Assembly (NCBI GenBank): GCA_016196065.1
Contig: JACPYL010000001.1
Span: 155,994-219,993, forward strand
Origin: Acidobacteriota bacterium
Lineage (GTDB): Bacteria; Acidobacteriota; Terriglobia; Terriglobales; Acidobacteriaceae
Length of the DNA: 64,000 nucleotides
Direction: 5' to 3'
Shown here one piece after another: positions 53,305 to 63,645 of the stretch. Each line of letters begins with the position of its first letter. Within the stretch, counting starts at the first letter, position 1. A program made the position numbers and the translations under genes. A model generated the notes under the pieces. The model saw only the letters and a list, made by a program, of their open reading frames with translations. It was not told where the DNA came from and did no database searches.

Positions 53305-55923
53305 ATGAAGCGTTTCGTACTGTTGTGTATTGTTTTGTCTTCTTTCGTTTCTTTTGCCCAGCGCTTGCCGGAACTTGCTCGTCCGGTGAACTATCAGCTG
53401 ACCTTCGCTCCGGACTTCGAGAAGAACATCTTCTCCGGCCAGGAAACGATTGCCATCCAGATTCTGAAACCGACTTCAGAAATCGTCCTCAACGCTGCAG
53501 AGATCGACTTCCTCAGCGCCTCGATCACGACCGCCGGCACGACCCAGGAAGCGGCTGTCGCCGTCGATAAAGTCAAACAGATGGCGACGCTCACCGTCGC
53601 TCACACGCTCGCAACCGGACCCGCGACCATCCAGATTCACTTCAACGGTTTACTCAACGGCGAGTTGCGCGGCTTCTACCTTGGCAAAGATGAAACGGGA
53701 CGCAAGTATGCGGTCACGCAATTCGAATCGACCGACGCCCGACGCGCATTCCCTTCCTTCGACGAACCTGCCTACAAGGCTACGTTCGACATCACCGTGA
53801 TTGCCGACAAGAAACATGTTGCCCTTTCTAACGCAAAGGTCCTGAGTGACACGTCCGGGCCAGTCGAAGGGAAACACACAGTAAAGTTCGCCACTTCAGC
53901 CAAGATGTCTTCGTACCTGGTGGCGATTGCGGTCGGCGAGTTTGAGGCCGTGGAAGGCGAAGCAGACGGCATTCCGATTCGCGTGTGGGGCACTCCCGGC
54001 AAGAAGAAGCTGGGCGGATTTGCGCTCGAAGGCGCGAAGTCGTTCATGCATTACTACGACGGCTATTTTGGCATCAAGTATCCGTTCGAAAAGCTCGACC
54101 TGATCGGCCTCCCGGACTTTGAAGCGGGCGCCATGGAAAATACCGGCCTGATCACATTTCGTGAGGCGCTTCTCCTGCTGGATGACAAGCGGGCATCGAT
54201 TGCACTGAAGCGCGATGTGGCCGACGTCATTTCTCATGAAATGGCGCACATGTGGTTCGGTGATTTGGTCACCATGCAATGGTGGGACGACATCTGGCTC
54301 AACGAAGGCTTCGCCACCTGGATGTCTCCCAAGCCTGTCTCTGCCTGGAAGCCGGAATGGCACGTCGAACTGGAGAGCGTGCGCGATACCATCCGCTCGC
54401 AAGGCGTCGATTCCCTGCTACACACGCGTCCGATTCAGCAGGCGGCGGAGACTCCCGATGAAATTCAGGAACTCTTTGACGGCATCGCCTACGGCAAGAC
54501 TGCCGCCGTGTTGCGCATGTTGGAAGCTTATATCGGTCCAGAGAGCTTTCGCGCCGGAGTCACGCAATACCTGAAGCAACACTCCTACGGCAATGCCACC
54601 GCGACGGATTTCTGGAGCACGCTGTCGAAAGCATCTGGCAAGCCCGTGGACCAGGTCATGCCAACTTTCGTGCAACAGGCTGGATTGCCCTTCGTGGCTG
54701 TCCACGCGGATTGCAACGCCGGCACAACCCAAGTCACACTTCACCAGCAGCGCTATTTCTTCGACCGCGAACTGTTCAGTCGCGACGACTCCAAAGCGCT
54801 TTGGCAAGTGCCGGTATGCCTGAAAGAGGACGGATCTCCGAATACATCGAAGACATGCCATCTCTTGACGGAAAAGGAAGCGCGCTTCAACCTGCCCGCT
54901 TGTGGTAACTGGACATTGGCCAATGCGGGCGCCGAGGGCTTTTACCGCTCGGGATACGATGCCTCAAACATTCGCGGACTGGCGCGCGACGTCGAGACAG
55001 GACTCACGCCCGGGGAACGGATCATGCTGCTGGGAGATGTCTGGGCTTCAGTTCGAGTCGGCAAGAAGCCTGTGAGCGACTATCTCGCCCTGGCGGAAGG
55101 TCTGCAGAACGAAACCAGCCGTCCCGTCCTCAGCGAACTTCTTTCGCAGCTCGAATACATCGACCACTACCTGACCTCGGAACAGGATCAGCCGCAGTAT
55201 TCTGCGTGGGTGCGGCAGTTGCTGGCGCCGTCCATCCATCGACTCGGCTTCGAATCCAAATCTGGCGAAAGCGAAGAAGATAAACAGTTGCGCTTCCGAG
55301 TCATGGAGGTTGCCGGAGGCGTGGGCCACGATCCTGAAGTCTTGGCTTGGGCGCGCAAGTGGACCAGCCGCAGTCTTTCCAACACCGCTCCGCTTGATAA
55401 CACGATCGCGGAAACGGCGTTTGCCCTCGCCGCGCGAGACGGCGACTCTTCCCTATACGATCGCCTGCTTGAGAAACAGAAACTGGTACAGACTCCGGAA
55501 GATTTTTACATTTACTTGGATGCTCTGCTTGCCTTCCGCGATCCGAAACTGATCGAGCGCAATCTAAGTCGTGTACTCTCTCCCGAAGTCCGCAGCCAGG
55601 ATGCAGCGGTAGTGATCTCGGAAATTATGAGCATGCCGACCGGAGGCACGCCGGCATGGGAATTCACGAAGAGGCATTGGGACGAGATTGCCAAGCTGAG
55701 CAGCGGATCCGCTGCCCGCGTGGTTGAGGCGACTGCGACATTCTGCAGCGCCGAACAAGGCGCCCAGGTAAGCGACTTCTTTACCAGCCACAAAGTCGCG
55801 AGTGCGGAACGTGGCCTCAACCAGTCACTGGAAGGGATTCGAAACTGTGCAGATCTGAAATCGCAACAAGCTCCACGCCTGGCCCAGTGGCTCAGCAATC
55901 ATGAGATCCACGCAGGACAATAG
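53305..55923 (+). CDS. M1-family metallo-aminopeptidase, secreted
   Basis: 872 residues from ATG 53305 with a signal peptide (ending SFVSFAQ). The exopeptidase motif GAMEN is at 275-279 and the zinc site is His311-Glu312-His315 with Glu334 in HEMAHMWFGDLVTMQWWDDI and WLNEGFATWM. The N-terminal beta saddle (about 25-225) and the C-terminal ERAP-like helical domain (about 540-872) make it a full-length aminopeptidase N-type enzyme. It trims peptides outside the cytoplasm, complementing PepA inside. It stands apart from the hut operon, with its own probable promoter. Confidence 0.94.
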   Translation: MKRFVLLCIVLSSFVSFAQRLPELARPVNYQLTFAPDFEKNIFSGQETIAIQILKPTSEIVLNAAEIDFLSASITTAGTTQEAAVAVDKVKQMATLTVAHTLATGPATIQIHFNGLLNGELRGFYLGKDETGRKYAVTQFESTDARRAFPSFDEPAYKATFDITVIADKKHVALSNAKVLSDTSGPVEGKHTVKFATSAKMSSYLVAIAVGEFEAVEGEADGIPIRVWGTPGKKKLGGFALEGAKSFMHYYDGYFGIKYPFEKLDLIGLPDFEAGAMENTGLITFREALLLLDDKRASIALKRDVADVISHEMAHMWFGDLVTMQWWDDIWLNEGFATWMSPKPVSAWKPEWHVELESVRDTIRSQGVDSLLHTRPIQQAAETPDEIQELFDGIAYGKTAAVLRMLEAYIGPESFRAGVTQYLKQHSYGNATATDFWSTLSKASGKPVDQVMPTFVQQAGLPFVAVHADCNAGTTQVTLHQQRYFFDRELFSRDDSKALWQVPVCLKEDGSPNTSKTCHLLTEKEARFNLPACGNWTLANAGAEGFYRSGYDASNIRGLARDVETGLTPGERIMLLGDVWASVRVGKKPVSDYLALAEGLQNETSRPVLSELLSQLEYIDHYLTSEQDQPQYSAWVRQLLAPSIHRLGFESKSGESEEDKQLRFRVMEVAGGVGHDPEVLAWARKWTSRSLSNTAPLDNTIAETAFALAARDGDSSLYDRLLEKQKLVQTPEDFYIYLDALLAFRDPKLIERNLSRVLSPEVRSQDAAVVISEIMSMPTGGTPAWEFTKRHWDEIAKLSSGSAARVVEATATFCSAEQGAQVSDFFTSHKVASAERGLNQSLEGIRNCADLKSQQAPRLAQWLSNHEIHAGQ

Positions 55924-56106
55924 TCTCCGCGCGCAGAAAGAACGGAAAATCGAGCGACTCGATTGAGGGAACCGCGTGCGGGTTGCTATAATGCGGAAGT
56001 TCCGAAAGTTCCCTGCGCAGGGCTGCCTCCTCCCGGAGACAGCGAGCGGAATACGGTCACCAGATCGATCCTGGACTGGTGGATAGTCGCCGAGCGCATC
56101 CGAAGT

Positions 56107-56182
56107 GGCCAGGTAGCTCAGGTGGTAGAGCGCAGCCCTGAAAAGGCTGGCGTCGGGGGTTCAACTCCCTCCCTGGCCACCA
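56107..56182 (+). tRNA. tRNA-Phe, anticodon GAA
   Basis: 76 nt including CCA. The acceptor stem GGCCAGG pairs with CCTGGCC, followed by A and encoded CCA. The anticodon stem CAGCC/GGCTG holds the loop CTGAAAA, anticodon GAA. D arm GCTCAGGTGGTAGAGC and the T loop GTTCAAC within the T arm are intact. No duplicated 3' end suggesting an integrated element was seen nearby. Confidence 0.96.
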
Positions 56183-56269
56183 TTGTTATCAATAACTTAC
56201 GTCTTTCCTGCCTTCCTATTTTTCGCGCGTTTGTGAACAAAAACTCTAGTAACGCTTCGCACCACGGTT

Positions 56270-59200
56270 CTACCTGCTCACGAGGTATTCCGCCTTGGCT
56301 TGCTGGAGCACGGGAATGTCGGGATCTGCATCTTTCCAGAGGGCGAGGAAGTCCTGATACGCGCGGCGGCTTTCGGATTCGTCACCGGTAAGCTTCAACG
56401 CTCTGCCCAGGCCCAGATATGCCAGCGCACCGTAAGGCGAGAGTAAATCTACTCCTCTGTGGTCAATTATTTTTCGGAACTCAGCAGCCGCGTCCTTGCC
56501 GGCCTTCATCTGCAGATAGGCGTTGCCGCGCAGGTAGATTGCACGCAGGGGCACATTTTGCCACTGTGCGCCCAATTCGTAGCGGGAGGCTCCTTGCAGA
56601 GTCTCAACGGCCTGGCTTGGAGCACCTCTTCGCAGCTGAATCCTCGCCCGCGCAATCGGGAGCCAGATTCCTTGTACCAGCGTATCCAACGGAAAGTTCT
56701 TGTCCAGGCTGTTCGCGACTGCTTGCGCACGATCCGTGTCTCCGGATATTGCGAGGGCGTCTGCGGCGAGGGTTTGTACAGAGATGCCTTTGTCCATGGC
56801 TGCTGCGGACGCCGCCCGGCTGCGCGCCTCCCCGTGCCGCCCCAGTTCCGCAAGCCACTCTGCCTCGATCGCCGCAAATAGAGCGTTGAGCTGATCGAAC
56901 TTGTTCCGCCGGGCAAGTTCGCTCGCCTGTTGCAGAATCCGGCGCCCATTGAGCAGTTTGCCAGCACGCACAGCCTCCTGTGCCTGAAAGGAAAGAAGGT
57001 ACACTTCCTCCGGCTTACCCTTCGCCCACTCCGCGTGTGTCCTCATCGCGTCGGGGTCGTTCTGGGTGGCGGCGATGGCATAGAGCATGTTGTGGCCAGC
57101 GATATCCTCCGCTCCATTGGCGATCTGGCGCTCACCGATCTTCTTGGCTTCGTCGTAACGATTCAGGCCCAGGTACACACTCGCTAACGAGGTGTAAGGC
57201 AAAGGATCTTTAGGCTGTAGCTTCAAAGCTTCCAGACCCTGCGGCACCGCTTGATCGAACAGACCCAAGACTCCATAGATGCTGCAAAGATTGTTAAAAG
57301 GAATCCAGTCCCTCGGATAGGACTTCTCCCAGAGCAGGTACTCTGCAATCGATTTTTCCAACTGTCCGCGATCGCTGTAATAGTGGGCCGAGATGTAGAG
57401 CCGTTCACGCTCGCTCACGCGATTTCGGAGTTCGAATGCTTTCTGCGTGATTTCACGGGCAAGAGCAGTCTCTCCGACATTTGCGTACACGGCGCCCAAA
57501 GTCGCGTAGGCCATGGCGAAGTTAGGGTCGAGTTCGATGGCCCGTTTGTAGAACGGGATGGCATCCATGTCGGATCCCTTGGCGCGTTGCACATCGCCGA
57601 GGCTAAAGGCCTTCAACGCTTCCAGTGATGAAGTCGTCGCCTGTTCGATCGGTGTATCGAACTTCTGCACCGATGCCAGGGACTCACCCAGCTTCCGGCG
57701 TAGCTGCGACGCGACCGATCCTACAACGCGCAGCACTGTCTCGCGGTCAGCGGCCTGCACTTGTTCGCGTGCAAGGGAGCGACCGGTGCGGCAATTGGTC
57801 GCGTCGAGTCCGATGATGTATTGCTTACCCAAGCTCTCGATTGAGCCCGTCAGCATGGCCTGGTTGTTCTGTCGTTCGCAGATTTCTCTGCCGAGTGCAG
57901 ATGTAATCCGCTCGTCCGGCGGCCGGCCCATGAAGCGCAACGTGTTCTGCACTTCTTCCTCGGGAACGACGTTGAGGAACGGCGACTCTTCCAACTTGAC
58001 TGCCAGCGCCTGTTTCAATGCGCCATCAAAAACCGACTCACCTGTCGTATTCACGAAGTCCGTGATGAGGATGGAATCCTGTTCCGTCAGCGGCCGCGAT
58101 TCCGGCGGCCAAAAGAATACGGTGGCAGCCACGACGGCGATCGCGGCCGGTACCATCAGCTTCCAGAGATTCTCCCTCCACCCACGAGACTCGCCACCGA
58201 ATTCCTGCAAGATCAATGGAGCAGCTGGCGGTGCGATCAACACTCCTGTTGAAGGCGTGTCTCGCTTCATGCGTTTCATGTCGGCGCGCAACTCGGCCGC
58301 CGTTTGATACCGAATCTCCCGGTCTTTTTCCAGAGCCTTCATGATGATCTCAGCCAGCTTGGGAGGCAGTTCGGTATTGATGTCGCGCGGAGAGGGCGGC
58401 ATGCGATTCAAGATGGCCTCATGCACGACAGCGGTCGTTCTGCCGGTGAAAGCCTGAAAGCCCGTCGCCATTTCGTAGAGCACCGCGCCAAACGAGAAAA
58501 GATCTGTGCGTGCGTCGAGGTCTTCTCCGCGCGCCTGCTCCGGGGACATATAGGCGACCGTACCCATTGCCACGCCCGGATTAGTAGCATCAGAAGGCGC
58601 AGCGGGGATAGGTATTGACACGCGATGCCGCATCGGCGCTTTTTTGGCCAAGCCGAAATCAAGAATCTTCGCCTGTCCGCGATCGGTTACAAAAATATTG
58701 GAGGGCTTGATATCGCGATGAATGATGCCGTCCAAATGGGCGGCATCGAGCGCATCCGCGATTTGTATACCCCAATCCAGCAAAAGGTCGGTGGCCAGCC
58801 GTCCCTTTTGCGTGATCTCGCTCAGCGGTTGCCCTCGCAGCAACTCCATCGCGATGTAGAGATGCCCGTCGCATTCATCCACGCCGTAAACCGTGCAGAT
58901 ATTGGGATGATTGAGCGAAGAGGCGGCGCGGGCTTCGCGCTCGAATCGCGCCCGCGCGTCCCGATCACTTGCCATGTCTTCGGGCAGAAACTTGAGGGCG
59001 GCGCTGCGGCCGAGTTTTACGTCTTCCGCACGGTAGATGACTCCCATGCCGCCCTGGCCAATGGCCTCGATGATGCGATAGGACCCAACCACCGAGCCGA
59101 TTCTGGAGCCACCGGACTCCGTCGCAGCCAGGCCCTCGGCAGCCGGTTGCTCGAGGAATTGGTCGGCCACCTGGTGAGAACGAAGAAGGGATTCCACTTC

Positions 59201-59344
59201 TCCGCGGAGCTTTGTGTCGCCGGAACACGCCTTGTCGAGGTAGGCACCGCGCTGGGGTGGGGAGAGCGCCAGGGCCGCGTCAAAGATCTGTTTGATTTTC
59301 TGCCAGTCCTCAGGCCTCAATCGCCGTGCCCCCGCTGATCTCAC
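56270..59344 (-). CDS. transmembrane serine/threonine kinase with N-terminal linker and TPR tail
   Basis: 1024 residues from GTG 59344. The first 65 residues ([20 protein letters not shown]) are a helical module typical of kinases paired with TIGR02999 sigma factors. The kinase domain (about 88-355) has [13 protein letters not shown], Lys118, HRDIKPSN with Asp211, DFG 229-231 and SPEQARG. A membrane helix (about 393-411, [18 protein letters not shown]) is followed by a FlgO/TolB-like region ([20 protein letters not shown]) and TPR repeats (about 590-1010). Its start overlaps the end of the sigma gene by 35 bp, so the two are translationally coupled and probably function together. The site phosphorylated is unknown. 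Confidence 0.93.
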   Translation of the reverse strand: MRSAGARRLRPEDWQKIKQIFDAALALSPPQRGAYLDKACSGDTKLRGEVESLLRSHQVADQFLEQPAAEGLAATESGGSRIGSVVGSYRIIEAIGQGGMGVIYRAEDVKLGRSAALKFLPEDMASDRDARARFEREARAASSLNHPNICTVYGVDECDGHLYIAMELLRGQPLSEITQKGRLATDLLLDWGIQIADALDAAHLDGIIHRDIKPSNIFVTDRGQAKILDFGLAKKAPMRHRVSIPIPAAPSDATNPGVAMGTVAYMSPEQARGEDLDARTDLFSFGAVLYEMATGFQAFTGRTTAVVHEAILNRMPPSPRDINTELPPKLAEIIMKALEKDREIRYQTAAELRADMKRMKRDTPSTGVLIAPPAAPLILQEFGGESRGWRENLWKLMVPAAIAVVAATVFFWPPESRPLTEQDSILITDFVNTTGESVFDGALKQALAVKLEESPFLNVVPEEEVQNTLRFMGRPPDERITSALGREICERQNNQAMLTGSIESLGKQYIIGLDATNCRTGRSLAREQVQAADRETVLRVVGSVASQLRRKLGESLASVQKFDTPIEQATTSSLEALKAFSLGDVQRAKGSDMDAIPFYKRAIELDPNFAMAYATLGAVYANVGETALAREITQKAFELRNRVSERERLYISAHYYSDRGQLEKSIAEYLLWEKSYPRDWIPFNNLCSIYGVLGLFDQAVPQGLEALKLQPKDPLPYTSLASVYLGLNRYDEAKKIGERQIANGAEDIAGHNMLYAIAATQNDPDAMRTHAEWAKGKPEEVYLLSFQAQEAVRAGKLLNGRRILQQASELARRNKFDQLNALFAAIEAEWLAELGRHGEARSRAASAAAMDKGISVQTLAADALAISGDTDRAQAVANSLDKNFPLDTLVQGIWLPIARARIQLRRGAPSQAVETLQGASRYELGAQWQNVPLRAIYLRGNAYLQMKAGKDAAAEFRKIIDHRGVDLLSPYGALAYLGLGRALKLTGDESESRRAYQDFLALWKDADPDIPVLQQAKAEYLVSR

Positions 59345-59894
59345 GATATAGCCAGGCTTTGGCTAGAGCCCAATCGCGCTTGACTGTAGCCGTGGAGATA
59401 CCGAGAGCCTCGGCTGTGTCTTCGATGGACAGGCCGGAGAAGAAGCGAAGCTCAACGATCCGGCTCTGCTGTGGATCCATTTTCTCGAGTTCGCGCAGGC
59501 TGGTGTCCAGTGCGATCAAGTCCACGTTGCGCATCTCGAGCGCTGCCACCTCTTCGGCAATCGCCAGCTTGGTTACGCCGGCCCCGCGCTTAACGGCCGC
59601 ACGGCCTCGGGCGTGATCCACAAGAATGCGCCGCATCAACTGCGCGGCAACGCCAAAAAATTGGCTGCGGTTGTGCCAGTTGACCTGCCGCTGGTCCACC
59701 AGCCGGACATAGGCTTCGTGAACCAGTGCTGTGCTTTGCAGAGTGTGGTCGGGACGCTCACGCCGGAGATAGCGGCGCGCTTGACGCCGCAATTCGTCGT
59801 AAACGAGCGGGATCAACGCTTCGAGTGACTGCTGGCTGCCGTTGCCCCAGTTCACCAGAAGCTGAGTCACCTGGCTTGGCGGCGATTCGGTCAA
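59310..59894 (-). CDS. ECF-type RNA polymerase sigma factor (TIGR02999-like)
   Basis: 194 residues starting at TTG 59894, supported by GGAAG six bases upstream; a nearby ATG is out of frame. Region 2 is [20 protein letters not shown] with [12 protein letters not shown], and region 4 has [20 protein letters not shown] and [20 protein letters not shown]. The pattern fits the acidobacterial/planctomycete ECF group usually encoded next to Ser/Thr kinases. No anti-sigma gene is present, and control through the coupled kinase (overlap of 35 bp) is plausible. A good promoter lies upstream at 59937-59965. Confidence 0.93.
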   Translation of the reverse strand: MTESPPSQVTQLLVNWGNGSQQSLEALIPLVYDELRRQARRYLRRERPDHTLQSTALVHEAYVRLVDQRQVNWHNRSQFFGVAAQLMRRILVDHARGRAAVKRGAGVTKLAIAEEVAALEMRNVDLIALDTSLRELEKMDPQQSRIVELRFFSGLSIEDTAEALGISTATVKRDWALAKAWLYREISGGTAIEA

Positions 59895-59936
59895 AGGACG
59901 CTTCCAGACATATCGGAATAACCGTAAATGTCAGAG

Positions 59937-59965
59937 ACGATAGCCCGGTAGCGAAAACATGTCAA
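59937..59965 (-). promoter_or_regulatory. sigma-70-like promoter of the ECF sigma/kinase operon
   Basis: On the minus strand TTGACA, 17 nt, TATCGT. The -35 is perfect and the -10 matches four of six. The predicted transcription start is about 35 nt before the TTG start codon of the sigma gene. This suggests the operon is read by the housekeeping sigma factor. Confidence 0.6.
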
Positions 59966-59993
59966 TGAGACGGAAGGGGAACATGAAGGCGAG

Positions 59994-60021
59994 AAAAAGG
60001 CCCCGGCGAAAGGCCGGGGCC
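59994..60021 (-). terminator. intrinsic terminator of the SBBP/Ig-repeat gene
   Basis: GGCCCCGG and CCGGGGCC form an 8-bp GC stem with a short GAAA-containing loop; on the minus strand it is followed by TTTTT. It lies 24 nt after the stop codon of the 60046-63354 gene. Confidence 0.9.
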
Positions 60022-60045
60022 ATGGTGTGGGAGCGAGCCAGCCTC

Positions 60046-63000
60046 CTACGGAGTCACGGTAAGGACAGCGCTCTTGGTCTTTCCGTTGTAAGTGGCTGAG
60101 ATGGTCACCGTCTTATTGGCAGCGACTGCATTCGTGTTGATGGTGAATGTGGCGGACTTTGCTCCCCCGTTCACCTTCACGTTTGCCGGCAAGGTCGCGA
60201 TAGCAGAGTTGCTGCTGGAAAGCGCCACAGTCGCGCCGTTCGCGGGGGCCAAGCCGTTCAGCTTCACGGTCGCCGTCGAGTTGTTGCCTCCCTTCACGAT
60301 CTTCGGGCTGAGTGTGACGGAAGCGAGCGCTGCTGCTTTCACGGTGAGGTTGGCGGTCTTGGTTGTTCCGCCGTAGCTGGCCGAGATCGTGACCGCAGTA
60401 TCTGAGGCGACGCCGAAGGTTGTCGCATTGAACTGCGCGGTTGTGGCTCCGGCTGCCGCGGTGACGGAAGCAGGTACGCTTGCAGCTGTCGTATTGCTGC
60501 TGCTCAGAGTCACGGTGATTTTGGCGGGGGCCGGTCCGCTCAGGGTTACAGTGCCGACGGACTTCTTCCCGCTCACCACGGTGACCGGGTTCATGGTCAG
60601 TGAAGCGACGGTTACGGAGGAATTCGCCTTGACCGTCAGGGTCGCCGTCTTGGTGACGCCACTGTACGAAGCCGAGATCGTCGCATTGGTATCGGACGCA
60701 ACTGGAGTCGTGGTGATGTTGAAGTTGGCGGTGCTGTTACCGGCCAGGACCTGCACACTGCCCTGAACCTGCGCCGCGGCGTTGTTGCTGCTGAGGGCTA
60801 CGGTGATCCCGCCGGCTGGAGCTACACCCGTGAGGGTCACTGTTCCGGTTGAGTTGCTCCCGCCCTGTATTTGGGTGGGGCTTACGCTGAGTGCGGACAG
60901 GGCCGGGGGGTTGATAGTAAGCGTGGCCTGCTTGCTCACTCCGTTGTAGGTCGCGGTAATCGTCGCCGTTACCGTATTCGCGACCGCGGAGGTATTCACG
61001 CTGAAAGTTGCGCTTGTGTTGCCTTGCGTGACGACCACGTTGGCCGGAACCGTCGCTGCAGCATTGTTGCTGCTGAGAGTTACGGTGATCCCGCCGGCTG
61101 GAGCCGCAGCCGTCAAGGTCACAGTTCCGGTGGAGGTGGCGCCGCCAGTCACCACGGTCGGGTTCACACTCGCGGAATTCAGCGCGGGAGCTTGCGTGGA
61201 AGCACCGATCTTGAGCAGGAAGCCATCGGTTCCGCCAGCATTAGTCCCTTGCAGCGCATTCTGTAAGGGAAATCCGGCCGTGGAGTTGCTCTGGCCGCCG
61301 ATATAGATGTTTCCGCCAGCGTCAACCGCCATGCCCCGGGCCTCGTCATAGAAGTTGCCGCCGAGGTAGGTGGAGAACGGCGAGCTCGACCCGTTGGCGC
61401 TGATTTCGGTCACAAACACGTCGTAGTCGCCGCCATTGCTGCCCTGGATCGGGTTGGCGGTGGGGTAGAAGATTGATGCGGTGCGTCCCGTAACGTACGC
61501 ATTGCCCGCGCCGTCTATGCCGATGCCCTGGCCGAGTTCGCGGTTTTCGCCCCCAATAAAGGTGGAGTAAACCAGCGACGCAGCACCCGACTTTGTGGGA
61601 TCAAACTTCGCCGCGAAGGCGTCTTCGTAATAAGTGGTTTGGCAGCTGGGATTGCAGACAGTGATCTGGTTGCAGAAACCATCGGTACCGCAAGTTCTGT
61701 CGTAGGCATTTGGAGTCGTAGGAAAGGTCGAGGACTCGGTGGAGCCAGTGACATAGATCTTGCCGGTTCCGTCCGTGGCCACGGACGTACAGTCTTCGCC
61801 AACCTCGCCGCTCAAGAAGGTGGAGTAGCGCAAAGCTGACCCCGCGGCATTCAGCTCGCTTACGAAACAGTACGACCATGGATTTTGGTTTGTTGATTGG
61901 TAGGCACTGGCGGTGATCGTAAAATCCTCTGACCCGATTTCCAGCGTACCAACCACCACGATGTTCTTCTGGGAATCTACCGCGATGCCGAAGCCTTCGT
62001 CGCTGCCCGATCCACCGAGATACGATGAATAGAGCGTGTTTCCAGCCGGATCCAGTTTTAGAACAAAGGCGTCCCCGGGAAATCCTCCATCGCCTCGAAA
62101 CGCTCCGGGGGTTACGGGCCAATTCCCCTGGGTCTGGCCGGTGAAGTACGCGTTGCCTTGGGTGTCTACCGCAACCGCGTTAGCGTGGTCGTCGGCTCCG
62201 GCGCCGCCAAATGCGAGGGCATATACAAACGTGCCTGTGCCGTTGAGCTTGCTGGCGAGAGCGTACTTGAGGTTGCAGAGTTGATACTGATCCCATGTGC
62301 CGTACTCTCCCGCAACGAAGGCCAAGCCGTTCGCATCCACGGCGATTCCATTTCCGTAGGAATCACAGTTGGGATCGCCGACTCCGTTCGAGTACACCGA
62401 CGCTGTCCCTGCGGCATTGATCTTGTTAATGAAAACGAAGTTTGGTCCGCCGCCGTTATTGGTGGTTCCGACGATGTAGGCGTTACCCTGAGGATCGATC
62501 GCGATCCCGTTGATCACGTCATCAGCGGCGCTGCCAAAGTAGGTTGAGTAGGCAAGCACGGGGTCAATCACCAGCGCACGGCTGTGATCATAGGCGCCGA
62601 TTTCGAAGGCGGCCTCGTTCGCACCAACCAGCAGGAACTTGGCCGGCACTTCCCACTGCAAGCCACCGATCTGCTGATAGGCGATCGGCTTGTGCTGCAG
62701 GATATCGCCGCCCGAGGCATGCAATAGAAGATTGCCCTCGCCGTCGAGTTCCAGCCCCTGCACGCCATCGAACGCGAGCCGAATGTTCTGGGGGTTGGCT
62801 CCCGAGCGGACGACGAAGTCGTATTCAAGTTGGCGGTTGTTGCCGTGGTAGTCCAGATCGACCCCGGGGTAAACCTCGGAGAACCGCACCTTGGCATAGG
62901 TCGGGATTCCGGTAATCCATTTGCTTCGGTCAAGGCCAAAGGCGTAGTTCGCGACTCCCGGCAATTTTTCCTGGCCTTCGACGCTGGGGGCAAGATTCGA

Positions 63001-63354
63001 ACCTGGGAGCGTCATCTGAATGCTCGCGGAGTCCATCGGGTCGAAGGACTCTCCCTTTCGGATTTCGCGATGTCCCGCTGGTTTCCGCAGGTTGAGCACG
63101 GCCCCTCTCGAGTTCAAGATGAGAGTTTGGGAGGTGCCGTGGGCGATGAACTTCACATCGGAAGTTGCCTGGCCGTGATTCTCTTCGAAGCTGAGAGGCA
63201 GGCTTCCATAGTTCGCTGCAATCCGAGAAGCCGCGCCCGAATGCGCCTGCGTTTTGCTGTCGGTTGAAGTCTTCCAGGATGTCGCCGCGCCCGGAACGAC
63301 GATGGCGAGCATCAATGCGGCCAGACTCGCGATTCTCAATGTCGATCTTTTCAT
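60046..63354 (-). CDS. secreted SBBP-repeat protein with four C-terminal Ig-like repeats
   Basis: 1102 residues; AAGGAGA lies five bases before the ATG. A signal peptide (about 1-25) is followed by a beta domain (about 50-260: LSFEENHGQATSDVKFIAHG, GVDLDYHGNNRQLEYDFVV) that commonly precedes SBBP propellers. SBBP-type blades follow (about 265-735: YSTYFGSAADDVINGIAIDP, TLYSSYLGGSGSDEGFGIAV, PFSTYLGGNFYDEARGMAVD). The last 350 residues are four repeats of about 85-90 residues, each with a GTVTL...APA..ITV.LSS core. Likely a long surface or released chain involved in adhesion; no enzyme motif is visible. Unlike the subtilase-like protein it has no membrane-Cys tail. Confidence 0.87.
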   Translation of the reverse strand: MKRSTLRIASLAALMLAIVVPGAATSWKTSTDSKTQAHSGAASRIAANYGSLPLSFEENHGQATSDVKFIAHGTSQTLILNSRGAVLNLRKPAGHREIRKGESFDPMDSASIQMTLPGSNLAPSVEGQEKLPGVANYAFGLDRSKWITGIPTYAKVRFSEVYPGVDLDYHGNNRQLEYDFVVRSGANPQNIRLAFDGVQGLELDGEGNLLLHASGGDILQHKPIAYQQIGGLQWEVPAKFLLVGANEAAFEIGAYDHSRALVIDPVLAYSTYFGSAADDVINGIAIDPQGNAYIVGTTNNGGGPNFVFINKINAAGTASVYSNGVGDPNCDSYGNGIAVDANGLAFVAGEYGTWDQYQLCNLKYALASKLNGTGTFVYALAFGGAGADDHANAVAVDTQGNAYFTGQTQGNWPVTPGAFRGDGGFPGDAFVLKLDPAGNTLYSSYLGGSGSDEGFGIAVDSQKNIVVVGTLEIGSEDFTITASAYQSTNQNPWSYCFVSELNAAGSALRYSTFLSGEVGEDCTSVATDGTGKIYVTGSTESSTFPTTPNAYDRTCGTDGFCNQITVCNPSCQTTYYEDAFAAKFDPTKSGAASLVYSTFIGGENRELGQGIGIDGAGNAYVTGRTASIFYPTANPIQGSNGGDYDVFVTEISANGSSSPFSTYLGGNFYDEARGMAVDAGGNIYIGGQSNSTAGFPLQNALQGTNAGGTDGFLLKIGASTQAPALNSASVNPTVVTGGATSTGTVTLTAAAPAGGITVTLSSNNAAATVPANVVVTQGNTSATFSVNTSAVANTVTATITATYNGVSKQATLTINPPALSALSVSPTQIQGGSNSTGTVTLTGVAPAGGITVALSSNNAAAQVQGSVQVLAGNSTANFNITTTPVASDTNATISASYSGVTKTATLTVKANSSVTVASLTMNPVTVVSGKKSVGTVTLSGPAPAKITVTLSSSNTTAASVPASVTAAAGATTAQFNATTFGVASDTAVTISASYGGTTKTANLTVKAAALASVTLSPKIVKGGNNSTATVKLNGLAPANGATVALSSSNSAIATLPANVKVNGGAKSATFTINTNAVAANKTVTISATYNGKTKSAVLTVTP

Positions 63355-63645
63355 GTTCGTCTCCTTGGTTTACCGGATGGGCGAAGCATCCTCGTTCGCT
63401 CAACTGCGTATGTTCGCCTTCATCCCTTAACGCGGAGAAAAACGGAAAAGTGGATCATTTATTTGTGCGGGGAAGAACGCCTTCTGTCGAATCCAGCGCT
63501 AGGTGGTTGATATCGCACCGGTTAGGCCGCGATGCGTACGCAGGCTAGATCGCTGGCTAAGCCGCCGGTCGAGGCGACAGTCGATGGTCTCGAGTTCGGG
63601 AGTAGACATTCAGGCCGTTTGGTTAATCGAGGGGCGCACCTGTGC
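63355..63645. other. intergenic region between the SBBP gene and the debranching-enzyme gene
   Basis: 291 bases between two minus-strand genes. The left end holds the SBBP gene ribosome site AAGGAGA. No hairpin with a T-run and no coding frame of credible composition were found in the rest. Confidence 0.4.

Noticed and set aside
56107..56182. tRNA-Phe or tRNA-Leu as attachment site of an integrated element
   Set aside because: No duplicated tRNA 3' end, integrase or mobility gene in the window.
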